From Lolium rigidum (lineage: Eukaryota; Streptophyta; Magnoliopsida; Poales; Poaceae), in contig NW_025900964.1 of assembly GCF_022539505.1 (NCBI RefSeq), forward strand, positions 117,333 through 181,332: 64,000 bases of DNA. The letters are read 5' to 3'. This document shows, one piece after another, positions 10,254-20,213 of this stretch. Within the stretch, counting starts at the first letter, position 1. Each line of letters begins with the position of its first letter. Under the pieces are notes generated by a model. That model made no database searches and had not been told where the DNA came from. It saw only the letters and a program-made list of their open reading frames with translations. The translations under genes and the position numbers were made by a program.

Positions 10254-10516
10254 CTCCATCCGTTTCTAAATATAGGCCGTATAGTTTTTAGTATGAAAAT
10301 TAAAGAATGCATGTGCAGGTGGATGGAAAAGTACACTAGTTTGGGCGAGATACCCCTGACTAATTGATGTGAGATAATAGAAAAGTTCGCATTATATAAC
10401 GAAATGTAATCGAATTTCTACAAAAATTCTCCACACAAGTGGTGCAGTGTAATATGTCTTATATTTCAGATTTGCTTTAAAAAATCTATATAATTTATAT
10501 CAGAAAACAAAGGGAG
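10254..10516. mobile_element. Stowaway-like MITE
   Basis: Left end CTCCATCCGTTTCTAAATAT and right end ACAAAGGGAG are imperfect inverted repeats of the Triticeae Stowaway type. Both ends are flanked by TA (10252-10253 and 10517-10518), the Tc1/mariner target duplication. The 263-bp length and AT-rich interior fit. It has no coding capacity. Confidence 0.75.
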
Positions 10517-10690
10517 TACTACTATTTGGATTGTTTCTATCCCTAACCAGGTGGTTGGGGATACCCTCATCCCCTGAAAGATACCCTCTAAACCAAAAAG
10601 CAATCAGGACGCTTACAGAGGATGTTATCGAATTAAAAACAATCCAAGTGCATGCCCTCCCAATGCTGGACGCTAGCAGCAGAGGCATAA

Positions 10691-11108
10691 GAGCATCTCC
10701 AGTCGCGTCCCCCAAATGAGCCACGAACAAGAAATGGGGAAAAAAGTCATCCAGTCGCGTCCCCCAAAGCTAATTAGCGCCTCATTTTGTGTCCGGCGTC
10801 CCCGGTAGAGACTCTATGTAGAGTCTCTACCGGGGACGCCGGACACAAAATGAGGCGTTCACATGCATGCATGCAGCTCCTAGTCCCCACATGCTAGTCT
10901 CTTTCCCCACACTTTCTCTCACCTACTTTTCCCACATGGGGTGGTCCCCTCTATTAAAATGCATGCATCCGGACGCTGTTTGAGGGACACGGCTGGGAAG
11001 GGTCTCTTTTTTGTACAGATTTTTTGTCTCTTTTTGTCCGGCGCGGTCTCTAACGTGCCCAAATCATTTGTGCTGGACGCTTTTTGAGGGACGCGACTGG
11101 AGATGCTC
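10691..11108. mobile_element. Harbinger/Tourist-like MITE with a perfect internal hairpin
   Basis: Terminal inverted repeat GAGCATCTCCAGTCGCGTCC at the left with its exact complement at the right. Both sides are flanked by TAA (10688-10690 and 11109-11111), the three-base TWA duplication of PIF/Harbinger elements. Length is 418 bp. Positions 10778-10816 and 10819-10857 are a perfect 39-bp inverted repeat with a 2-base spacer. Further internal repeats (CCCCAAA and TTTGAGGGACGCG type) resemble the ends. No ORF. Confidence 0.9.
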
Positions 11109-11404
11109 TAACAGTCCAGCTGCACATCTCCTTTCTTCCTTGCTTCACTGGTATAGAAAGGAAAACAGAGCAAGCGCCCGCCTCTTTTTCTTGCGTCCAT
11201 TGCACTGAGACGCCAGGAGTAGAAAACTTAAGTGCACATTTACCAGGAAATATATCCTAGCGTTTAGGCCTAGCCTAGCGCCCACACCAATATTGTGCAT
11301 GCTCTTATAGTAACCCTAGTTATGTGAAGCCAGCAGGGCAGATCCCCAATTATAACCAGAAGCCGAAATTAACAAGGACTTGTCCTGATCCGAGCCACAT
11401 ATAT

Positions 11405-11964
11405 AGGCACAAGAAATCCGATTGTTTTTCTTCCCACGAGAAAATTACACACGCACGCGAAACCCGATATATACAAGTCGATAAATCATAGATAGGGCAA
11501 TCCGTTTCGTCCAGCCAGCTAGAAACATAAGCTTATTATACAGATATAGTTACAGGCTCTCATTTACTATTACTGTCAATCATGTTTTCCCAGAACAGGC
11601 GGATCGTCGCGCCAGCGGGGAAATGACCATTTCAAACTCGCGAGCGGTTCCCTTTGGCTTCTCCGCTCCTTGTCCATCGCGTCGCACGCATCCTGCCATG
11701 AGCATGCCGCAGCATGCATGCTTTTCCCCACGTTTTTCCTCACGTCCCCTCTCGATCCTTCCATTGCCGCACCGCCACCGCACGATGATAACAAACTCCT
11801 CCTCGTCTCGTCTCTATAAGAAACCGCGCGCCTCCGCGAGACCCCACGATCCAGTCGGTCGATCGAGCACGGTTGGTGGAGCTAGCAGAGGCCATCGATC
11901 GACACCGCCGAAACCCTCCCTCTCGTCAATCTCGTCTCGCCAGCACGCGCGTCCGGCAGTCGAG
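11405..11964 (+). promoter_or_regulatory. Promoter and leader of JAZ copy 1
   Basis: Strongly conserved with 16978-17535, and partly with 42940-43341. Shared marks are GCACGCGAAACCCGATATAT (copies 1 and 2), GGCTCTCATTTACTATTACT, CGTCGCGCCAGCG, the CACGTT element (11729-11734), which read on the other strand is the AACGTG T/G-box bound by MYC2-type factors, and a TATA box TATAAG (11815-11820). The CGCCGAAACCCTCC leader just before the start is also shared. JAZ genes are known to be MYC2 targets, so self-limiting jasmonate induction is a reasonable inference. Confidence 0.75.
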
Positions 11965-12474
11965 ATGCCGCCGATGGCGACCGCGACGACGGACTCCGCC
12001 GCCCGACGTTTCGCCGTGGCCTGCGGCGTGCTCAGCCGGTTCGTCAAGGCGGCCGGGCCGGTGCCGATGCCGATGTCGGCGTACGGCGCGGCGCCGCGCG
12101 TTGGGGCCTTGCAGGGACCCGACGGCCCGCCGGCTGACGGGGCGCAGCAGCTGACGATCTTCTACGGGGGGAGAGTGGTGGTGCTCGACGGCTGCACGCC
12201 GGCCGGGGCGGCCGAGCTGATCCGGTACGCAGCGGCGGCGGCGAGCCCGCCTGTTGCCGCGCCGGCGACGGCGCTGGTGGACATACCCATCGCGAGGAAG
12301 GCGTCGCTGCAGCGGTTCCTCTCCAAGCGCAAGGGCAGATCCATCACGGCCCTCGATGATCCACCGTACAGTCGTCCGCAGGAGGCGGCGCCGCCGCCGC
12401 CGGCGAAGAAGCGCAAGACCGAAGCTTCTTCCTGGCTCACCCTGGGTAGCTTAGGAGACATGCACGCGCAGTGA
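11965..12474 (+). CDS. JAZ: JAZ repressor, TIFY11-type, copy 1
   Basis: 169 codons, intronless. It has an N-terminal FAVACGVLSRFVK helix (residues 16-28) typical of the TIFY11 group. The ZIM domain contains [15 protein letters not shown] (62-76). The Jas motif is [20 protein letters not shown] (105-124) with PY at 134-135. A Pro/Lys segment PPPPAKKRK and the tail [15 protein letters not shown] follow. JAZ proteins bind MYC2-type factors in the nucleus and are degraded through COI1 after jasmonoyl-isoleucine binding; the PIAR degron core is intact. The frame is open further upstream, but the region before 11965 is homologous leader DNA with the TATA box inside it, so the start is placed here. 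ATG at 11974 is the alternative, matching the start of copy 3. The spacing from the KRKGR end to PY is 8 residues instead of the usual 5. Confidence 0.9.
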   Translation: MPPMATATTDSAARRFAVACGVLSRFVKAAGPVPMPMSAYGAAPRVGALQGPDGPPADGAQQLTIFYGGRVVVLDGCTPAGAAELIRYAAAAASPPVAAPATALVDIPIARKASLQRFLSKRKGRSITALDDPPYSRPQEAAPPPPAKKRKTEASSWLTLGSLGDMHAQ

Positions 12475-13044
12475 TCCATCGCCTAAACATGCATCGACCT
12501 GTGACGTGACAGCTTCCCTGCTGGCGGTGACAAGTGATCGAAGTAGGATGTTATTATTTTTTTATTTTTTTCAGGGTGAGTAGGATGTTATTAATAACTA
12601 CTGATATGATATTGCCGAAATTTAATTCGGCGCATGCTCTCTCCATCTAAAAATATATTTCTGATTATCAACAAGTTTCAGTAAAAAAAAATCTATGTAC
12701 ATCTCAACAATGTATGTGCGCACGTATAATTTTTTAAAAAAAATTCTATATAAGTTTTATATGTTTTGTCCACTATTAGAGAAATGTTATAGGGGCAAGC
12801 TTATTGGCAGCGGACCTACACCAGCGCACGTGACTCTATTTTTTAGAAGTGCGCGAAAAAAACAACACGCGATTGATACGCGCATGAACAGCGTACCACC
12901 GAAGGAAACACGTGACTAGTAAGTGGGCCCCGACCGCCCCTGGTCCAAAACTTATCTGCAGTGCGTCATACTAGCGACACGCGAGCGTACCAAAGTTAGC
13001 AGCCACAGTTAGCAGCCGCGTATGCCTTTGGTTGTGTGCGTCAA
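12475..13044. other. No gene recognised downstream of JAZ copy 1
   Basis: Presumed 3' untranslated region and spacer. The first ~100 bases (CAGCTTCCCTGCTGGCGGTG and a GTAGGATGTTATT word) recur after JAZ copy 2 at 18080-18150, so the 3' side belongs to the duplicated unit. A partial MITE-like end occurs near 12640. Confidence 0.6.
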
Positions 13045-14152
13045 CAAGGACACCTCCAATTAGACCAGCCCAAATGGATTTTCTATTTGAAAAATAAAAA
13101 GTTATTACAACTCATTGGCCTAAGTGATTCTTGACAGTTTTTGTTGAGAAATAAATAATTAAAAATATGCAAAGCCATTGGCCTTAGTATCATTTATACA
13201 ACAATTTAAACAGGTTATTACAACAAAAACTAGCTACCCATGACGAAGTTCGGCTGTACTCCGATACAAACGTAGAGGTGTGTGCCAACGACTAAGCTAA
13301 GTGTGAATAACCTGCTGTCGCTAATCGTTCCACGAGATGATGTACAGTAACATGAATACCCGAAGGCAACATGAATTAAATCGTGCATATCGTGCATATG
13401 AGCAACTAAAACCAAGCTTGTGGCTCCTAATAAACAGACTCGAGAAAATGTAGTGTATGATGGGGTCCTACCCCCCCCCCCCCCACATATGGGTAGGCCG
13501 CTCAATGTCAGAAAAGATAACAAAAACTCGGGGTCATAGGAAACATTAGCGAGACAAAAATCCGATGCTTTCGCAAAGAGGCTCACAATTTTAATTGTTA
13601 ACATTAAAGTAAGATATGAGTATCTCCAACAACTGATATAACATGTGATAAATTCCAAACAACCCGACACGAGATAACAACAGAACTCTACACACGTGCG
13701 CTATGACAACATACCGTTTTTTGCTTCTTCAATTCAATTCATACACCTTAGCTGTTTTCCTACATGCTCAGTGCATGTTCCAGTCTTGAAGGCCACTCAA
13801 GATCAACCCAACAAACAAAGGCACACCTTATGTCATCCGACAAATATAATCATGAACGCTATAATTGAGCATAACACACTAAAAATGCATATTATTGTGT
13901 GATCCTATCTATCTACTAGAATTTAGCTAAACATGACCAAGTTGTGTTATGTAGAGGCGTAGGACCGCCACATGTGTTCATACCATCGAAAGGAAAGGCT
14001 TTGTCGAGGGTGCGTCGTTGATGCAGCAAGGCTAGGTATCATTGTCGTTGAACCTGTGGTACTATGGATCAGCGATGATTTCAGGCTTGTAGTCCACCTG
14101 TGAGTACTACATAGTCCAAATGGTACCAAATTAAGCTAGTGAAACCCAAAAA
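13045..14152. repeat. Paralogous flank block, copy 2, interrupted by ~750 bp
   Basis: 13045-13195 and 13950-14150 match consecutive parts of 9262-9690, with several single-base differences and indels. The stretch between them (about 13200-13945) has no counterpart in copy 1, so it is either an insertion here or a deletion there. That stretch contains a C-homopolymer of about 15 bases near 13470 and no recognisable gene. The block ends exactly where unrelated transposon DNA begins. Confidence 0.75.
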
Positions 14153-14364
14153 TAATAGGGATTTCTATTTTCGTGCCTTCGAATTCTTAGTTGTGCTCAG
14201 TTTTCCCCAGCCGCTTAGTTTTTCCTCAGTTTTGCCCAAGCCCTTGTCTGAAACCCTCACAAGTGCTGGAACGGCCAGTTGCCCAACGGGTCAACAACTT
14301 TGACAGTTATCTGCTGACTAGTGGGGCCACGTAGAGCCCGCAAAGACACATCAGACCATCCAGA
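14153..14364. other. Probable terminal fragment of an unidentified transposon
   Basis: The stretch starting GGGATTTCTATTTTCGTGCC, with repeated CTCAGTTTT(G)CCC words, looks like the terminal part of a repetitive grass DNA transposon rather than host sequence. It lies between the paralogous flank block and the truncated CACTA-3. I cannot find a partner end or target duplication, so class is uncertain. Confidence 0.35.
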
Positions 14365-14404
14365 TTTGTGCATATACATATATTAACGTTGTTTCTTCTT
14401 TTAG

Positions 14405-16032
14405 ACCTCCCGATCAACAAAATCTACTGGAAGTAAACGAGGCGCGGCTAGAAAGATGGAAGACCATGAAAGGTGCATCATCACGGAAATCGCTGAAGTG
14501 GGCGAACCGATTGCTCCCACGCTCACGCAAAAAAGTTTGTAAGTCAATGCGGAGTTATTGTTAGGGTCACCATCCCGATCACCGCTCAGGAATTGAAGAA
14601 ACCTGCTAATGCGGAAGGAGTTACTTATGTCGACACGAGATCCAAAATTATGATGTTTAGGAAGCTCCTGGTAAATTTCATCTTACCGGAGCCAACTGAC
14701 TCTGAACGTGAGAATGACAGGCCAGACCCTGAGGATCCCAAGCTGAATATCGTACATCGAAGATTCAAGAAGTGGGCTCTTAAGAAAATGGCAACACGGC
14801 TCAACGGCTAGAAGAAGAAATTGGACAACTGGTTTGTCAAGGAAAAAAATAGTTCGGATTTCAATGGACCCTATGAGAAGATAAAAGACCACTGGGAGGA
14901 ATTTTTGGAGTACAAGATATCGGAAAGGGCAAAGAAAAGGTCAGCCACCAATAAGAAAAATGTTGCTGATAAGATATACTATCATATCTTGTGGCAAGGA
15001 GGCTACAAGGCTGGCTGGCCTAAGTGGAAGAAATGGGAGGATGAACTAATTGGTAATGGGATCCGGCCAGAGGTATTGAAATGGAACCAGCGGTCAAGGG
15101 ATTGGTATTACACGCATGGGGGCACGTTGAAATCACAAGGGAAATGTATATATACACCAAGACATAAGGAAAACCCACTTCCCATCGAAGCCTTTAGAAA
15201 TGTTGCAAAGGAAGTTAAAGAGGGGAAGTTCCATCCCGAAAGAGAGAAGAACGAGCTCGCCCGTGCCCTTGGCAATCCTGGACACCCAGGATGAACACGA
15301 ACCATAGCAGGTTCCAAACCGTGGTATATTGGGTTTCCTGCAGAAAAGAAGAAATATCCCAATAGAAGCCGTCAGAGGCAAAAGGAAGTGGTTCAAGAAC
15401 ACGTTCTAAGCTAGAGGAGAAAGTGAGGCAGATAATGTCAAGCTCCCAAATGGTCACCCAACCTCAAGCTAATCCACGGATAGAAGAAGCTGCATTCGAT
15501 GCTACCAGGCAGGGATCTCAGCGGAAAAGCAGCGTGGCTTCCACGGAGCTGCCGGGTGATGATGCAAATGTGGATCCGCCGATGGCTCCTCGCTACCCTG
15601 TGGATCATATCACAGAGTCAACACCCCTTGTGAGCTACATGTCAAAGTGATGGGCTATTTATCGCTCAAGGGGGCGATCGACTATGTCTTACCGGAAGTA
15701 CCTAATCAAAGATATCACTGCAGACCGGTTCCACATGGCTACGCTTTTGCCATGGTGGATCAAGTTATGGATGGGTATGGGCCGCTGCCGGTGGAGGGGA
15801 TTTGCTAGAGCTGGGAGAAGCCAAGAACACTATAGTTCTATCGCGAAAGGAATTCATTATGATTCCGGGTTGAACGGTGCCAACAAGGTCTCCACCGAGC
15901 CAGCATTCTCCACCGATGCAGCCGTCTCCAGTCCGTCAACCGTCTCCATCGCCTTTCCCGTCTCCATCGCGCTAGCCTTCTCCGCCACCGCGTGAACCTT
16001 CTCCACCGCCAGTTTGTAACGGCTTTTTTTAA
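14405..16032 (+). pseudogene. CACTA-3 second gene (Transposase_24 type), decayed
   Basis: Begins after an acceptor (CTTCTTTTAG) with TSRSTKSTGSKRGAARKMED, then frameshifts near 14530. Readable parts are MKKPANAEGVTYVDTRSK (from 14593), a TAG stop at about 14809, and WFVKEKNSSDFNGPYEKIKD through YYHILWQGGYKAGWPKWKKW to GNPGHPG (ends 15294). Later pieces to about 16032 are Pro/Ser-rich (PPREPSPPP) and broken by stops. It is collinear with the intact exon of CACTA-1 and the pseudogene of CACTA-2. The exon 1 homologue is missing, which agrees with 5' truncation of the element. Confidence 0.8.
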
Positions 16033-16459
16033 AGAGCTAATGAAATTAGACCTGTACCGGTAAGTACTACTAGCTAGGCCACGCATCTCTTTGATTCTAG
16101 TTTCAATGCAATTATTACTATCCTTGATTATTATTTTGATTGAACTTTGTTCTCGTAAAGTGCTTGAGGCAAGAGAACGGGAATAATTTATACGGATTCT
16201 ACATTTGCGAGTTCATTCGCCAGACGACCCACCAGGGGGCTAAAATTTTAGATCAACTTGAAGTACGTAAGCAACATTCATAATTTTATTTATCACCTTG
16301 TGCTTCATTCACATATATATATTTATATATATATACTGACCACCTTCTTGAAATTATTAGATCCAACGGTCGCGGGACGGTCTTTTAACAACCGAGCGTG
16401 TACGAGCAATTCAAGAAGAATTGGCGGGATTCTTACTTGAGCAAGTCATAGATCCAAAC

Positions 16460-16500
16460 AGAGCATACCATCAGCCCCCCCCCCCCCCAAATTTTGGAGA
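16460..16500. repeat. C-homopolymer tract
   Basis: A run of about 15 C residues interrupts the CACTA-3 interior. Similar runs occur near 13470 and 42870. Such runs are prone to length error in sequencing. Confidence 0.7.
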
Positions 16501-16639
16501 GAAATTATTTTGGAAGTTGATGTAGAAATATATGCATGAGCGTGTGTCACTTCGATCGATATATTCATAACGTTTTTTTATGTAATACAATGGTTTCCTA
16601 TATATATGTGTGTGCATTATAACGTGTTTCAAATGGAGG

Positions 16640-16940
16640 CAGACTCTGCCACGACAGCGTTCTGGTGAAATTCTCTGTCGCGGCAGCGTTTTAGTGTAAT
16701 TCCCTGCCGCGGCAGCGTTTTAGTGCAATTCCCTGCCGCGGCAGGGAAGGGCCCCTAAACGCTGCTGCGGCAGAAACCTTTAGCACCGGTACTAAAGGTC
16801 CTCCGCCCGGGCGCTCCTCTGCGAGCCACGTGGTGTCCCTTTAGTACCGGTTCGCAACTGAACCGGTGCTAAAGGGGAGGGGGACCTTTAGCACTGAATG
16901 AGTTGCACCGGTTGCCCATCCACTAATTAAATATAGCCAT
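16640..16940. repeat. Subterminal repeats of CACTA-3
   Basis: Two kinds are visible. The first is about four copies of a 30-odd-base unit with CTGCCGCGGCAGCGTTTTAG and GTGCAATTCC (16640-16780). The second is ACCGGT-centred inverted motifs (TTTAGCACCGGTACTAAAGG, AACCGGTGCTAAAGGGG) at 16780-16950. The CGGCAG palindrome units are not seen in CACTA-1 or CACTA-2, so CACTA-3 is a separate subfamily. Confidence 0.75.
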
Positions 16941-16977
16941 TTCAAACCGGTGCTAATGCCCTCTTTTTTAATAGTGT

Positions 16978-17535
16978 TTCTTCCCGCGAGGAATTAGACA
17001 GGCACGCGAAACCCGATATATACGAGTCGATAGATAGGGCAATCCGTTTCGTCCATCCAGCTAGAAACATAATAAGCTTATTACAGATTGTTACAGGCTC
17101 TCCTTTACTATTACTGCCATGTTTTCTTTTCCCAGAACAGGGAGGGAGGGCGCGCGGTTGCGGATCGTCGCGCCAGCGCGGAAATGACCATTTCAAACTC
17201 GCGAACGTCCCTTCGGGGACATCCGATAAAATTGAAACTCGCAAACGGTTCCCTTTGGCTTCCCCTCTCCTTGTCCATCGCATCGCGCAATGAGCATGCT
17301 AGCCCCCACGTTTTTCCTCACGTCCTCCACGTCCCCTCTTGATCCATCCATTGCCGCACCGCACGATCATAACCAACTCCTCGTCTCTTCGCTATAAAGA
17401 ACCCGCCTCGATGAGCCACCCACGATCCAGTCGGTCATTCGAGCACGCACGGTTGGTTTGGAGCCAGCAGAAGCCATTGATCGACACCGCCGAAACCCTC
17501 CCTCTCGTCGATCTCGGCTCGCCAGCACAGTCGAG
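16978..17535 (+). promoter_or_regulatory. Promoter and leader of JAZ copy 2
   Basis: Conserved with 11405-11964: GCACGCGAAACCCGATATAT, GGGCAATCCGTTTCGTCC, CGTCGCGCCAGCG, the CACGTT T/G-box (17307-17312) and a TATAAA box (17393-17398). A short local duplication (two copies of an AACTCGC-type stretch near 17200-17240) is specific to this copy. CACTA-3 ends only one to two bases upstream, so anything further 5' was displaced by the transposon. Confidence 0.72.
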
Positions 17536-18057
17536 ATGCCGCCGATGGCGACCGCGACTACGGACTCCGCCGCCGCCACCCGACGTTTCGCCGTGGCCTG
17601 CGGCAAACTCAGCCGGTTCGTCAAGCCGGCCGTCCCGGTGGCGATGCCGATGCGGATGTCGGCGTACGGCGCTGGGGCTGTGCAGGGACCCGACGGCCGG
17701 CCGGCTGACGGGGGGCAGCAGCTGACGATCTTCTACGGAGGGAGGGTGGTGGTGCTCGACGGCTGCACGCCGGCCGGGGCCGCCGAGCTGATCCGGTACG
17801 CCGCGGCGGCGGCGACCCCGACTGCGGCCGCGCCGGCGACGGAACTGGTGGACATACCCATCGCGAGGAAGGCGTCGTTGCAGCGGTTCCTCTCCAGGCG
17901 CAAGTACAGATCCGTCACGGTCCTCGACGGTCCACCGTACAGTCATCCGCAGGAGGGGGCGCCGCCGCCGCCGGCGAAGAAGCGCAAGACCGAAGATTCT
18001 TCTTGGCTCGCCCTGGGTAGCTTAGGAGACATGCACGCGCACTGGTCCATCGCCTAA
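17536..18057 (+). CDS. JAZ: JAZ repressor, TIFY11-type, copy 2 (extended C-terminus)
   Basis: 173 codons, intronless. Features in order: FAVACGKLSRFVK (residues 18-30), ZIM domain with [15 protein letters not shown] (62-76), Jas motif DIPIARKASLQRFLSRRKYR (106-125) with PY at 134-135, PPPPAKKRK, and the tail [14 protein letters not shown]. The ancestral stop codon has changed from TGA to TGG, adding HWSIA before the next TAA (copies 1 and 3 end in HAQ). Nearest relative is copy 1; most differences are substitutions in the linker. Function as for copy 1: nuclear repressor of MYC-type factors, degraded through COI1. ATG at 17545 is the alternative start. Confidence 0.9.
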   Translation: MPPMATATTDSAAATRRFAVACGKLSRFVKPAVPVAMPMRMSAYGAGAVQGPDGRPADGGQQLTIFYGGRVVVLDGCTPAGAAELIRYAAAAATPTAAAPATELVDIPIARKASLQRFLSRRKYRSVTVLDGPPYSHPQEGAPPPPAKKRKTEDSSWLALGSLGDMHAHWSIA

Positions 18058-18626
18058 ACATGCGTGACAACATACATCACAGCTTCCCTGCTGGCGGTGA
18101 CAAGTGAAGTAGGATTTTTTTTTTCGGTTGTGTGTGAGTAGGATGTTATTTACCAACTACTGATATTGCCTATATTTAATTGGGATGCCGGATGCATCTG
18201 CTCTCTCCATCTAAAAAGTATATTTCTATGTATCAAAAAAAATCCGCATGTATACATACAATTTCACGAAATGACAATATTTTTTGCAGTCCATGAAAGA
18301 CAAAACGAGAATGAATTTTGTACATACCTGCATGGGTGTAGATGCTTTTGTCATAATCCAAGGTAGATGGAAAAATAGCTCTCTATTTTCTCTTTTTATC
18401 GGAATCTCAAAACAAATGAATGGTCCACTGAAACACCCACATCCATAGTATATTATTGAAAACATCTCTAAAATATGAATCTTGTAGCAACATTGGACAG
18501 AAATTTGTCTGGTCCTACGAGCCATCTAAAAGCAATCTGTTATGGGCTTCAAAAGGATGCTGAGATCCTACGTGCCGGCCTAATTAACCAGTACGAAAGG
18601 AGTAGTTAGTTATTACTCCTACTTCA
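18058..18626. other. No gene recognised downstream of JAZ copy 2
   Basis: The first ~100 bases resemble the 3' side of JAZ copy 1. The rest is AT-rich with short frames only. A partial MITE-like word (CTCTCCATCTAAAAAGTATA) occurs near 18200 and at the same relative place after copy 1 (about 12640), so it predates the duplication. Confidence 0.6.
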
Positions 18627-18665
18627 GTTTGTAACGGCTTTTTTTAAAGAGCTAGTGACTATACA
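18627..18665. repeat. Short CACTA-3-related fragment
   Basis: Starting AGTTTGTAACGGC, about 35 bases are almost identical to 16011-16045 of CACTA-3, at the end of its second-gene region. The similarity then fades. It is either the relic of another copy or filler captured during repair. Confidence 0.6.
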
Positions 18666-19824
18666 TTTTCTACCGGAGATATTATTATTATTTTTGAGAT
18701 GGAACACACCATTCCTTAGTCTCCTTAATCCTACTAGCCCGCCCACTTTTTCCTTGCAAGCTCCGTTACTGCCAGTATTGTCACTTAGCCCCAAGTAAAT
18801 GTTCTCATTTATCCTAAGGTACGCATATGCCAAAGGATGTAGGTCTCTCTTTTGTTGATAGTAAGCCATATTGTTTCTCTTACTCGGTTCTCCAATACCG
18901 GGCACATCTACATACATCATACTTCTTAATTCATATAAAAATACAAATATAAAAGCACATGCAAAGGTTTATTTGTCGCGCACATCCCGCACCCCTCTCA
19001 TCTATCTACACTTGGTGTTGTCAAACACAACATGACATAGGTAAACAAGGCATTAAGTGTAACTCAAAAATCTTAACCGATGCAATAGACAATCATAATG
19101 TGCTTCCAAAGTATGACAAACTATAAAAGTTCCAAAACAACGATAGATGCATAACATGTATCATCTCACACCACCAGAAACACCATCAAGGTAACACATA
19201 TATGGCCAGTCAGCACTTCATGTGGCTCTAATTAGTGAATACCATAGAGGGTTTGGATCAAGATACTACCACCAACCAAAAGTCCAGAGGGTTTACTACT
19301 CCCCTCTCATGGTGGAGGGCGACGTGGAGTCATTGCTGAAGGAAGGAGAGGCCGCCAGAGTATAGAGGTGATTGGAAGAGGTTCCCCCTCCAACCTTCCT
19401 CCTACGACGGACTAATGTGTGTCTGTTTTGATGTTTTTGATCCGCGCCTCCATGTGCGAAAAAATAAAATACCATGGGATATATATTAGTGCCTTTTTAT
19501 GTCAAAACATGTCAGTGTGCGAAATCGTAAGGCAATCAAACGACCGAGGAGGAAGATCCTCCCGATGGGATGGCTAGGATCCCCGCCATGGGCCTAATCT
19601 CCCGGCCTGTTTATCTCATGGGCGTCTACTTTGGCATTTTGTATGTTTCTTGAAAATTCCAAAGCGTGTACTTTGATCTTGCTTTTTTTTTCAAGTGTCG
19701 TTGCTCCTAAAAAATGAAAAATACTGAAAAGAGGTATTCTGTCTCCAAAAAGTTGAATACTAAATAAATGGAGACTTTATGGAGAATCCCTAAAATTAAT
19801 GTAAGACATGTTAGCAACATCATA
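18666..19824. other. No gene recognised
   Basis: AT-rich intergenic DNA with short frames. One GC-richer stretch near 19300-19420 (TGGTGGAGGGCGACG) reads like degraded Pro/Arg coding sequence but has no recognisable match. Confidence 0.6.
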
Positions 19825-20213
19825 TCTATACCTAATAATAAAAACAAAAGTGTTTCCGCTGTTTGGTTCGTTTCGTCCGGCATATTTAGCTTTGTCCATC
19901 ATCTGTCGTGTTGTTAATTTCTTTGCACGAATCAGTTAATAGGAATACGATCCGGACCAGGGGCAGAGCCTGGCTTGGCAGATCCGGCCAAGGACGGCGG
20001 CAGCCGAGACGGAGGCTGGCCGGCGGCGACCGGGACGGAGAGCTCGACGGGGCCGACCGGAGAGCTTGATTTGAAGCTCTAAATCGGCCAAAAAAGACTA
20101 AATTTCGTGGAATGAGAGAGGAAGAAAGGAGTGGAGCAGCGACGACCGGAAAGATCATCGGCGGCGGCGCGGATCGAGTACGGAGTTGCAGCATGCAAAT
20201 AGCTAGACCATGA

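Larger units (their letters stand above)
14365..16976 (+). mobile_element. CACTA-3: 5'-truncated CACTA transposon fragment
   Basis: From about 14365 the sequence parallels the second-gene region of CACTA-1 (reverse strand, from about 735 down to 1). The right end is at 16976, where the complement reads CACTATTAAAAAAGAGGGC. Subterminal motifs ACCGGTTCGCAACTG and AACCGGTGCTAAAGG precede it. No TNP2 gene and no left terminus are present. It separates the flank block of JAZ copy 2 from the JAZ copy 2 promoter, which starts within a few bases of the right end. Confidence 0.82.

Noticed and set aside
9722..10336. 204-codon minus-strand ORF
   Set aside because: No domain or paralogue, overlaps another frame and a MITE end.
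11623..11964. N-terminal extension of JAZ copy 1 (and the same for copies 2 and 3)
   Set aside because: The extension covers the T/G-box and TATA region and is not conserved at the protein level between copies; indels between copies would shift the frame.
13470..13490. C-homopolymer tracts near 13470, 16466 and 42873 as a shared regulatory mark of the JAZ copies
   Set aside because: One lies inside CACTA-3 and the surrounding sequences are unrelated, so coincidence or sequencing slippage is more likely.
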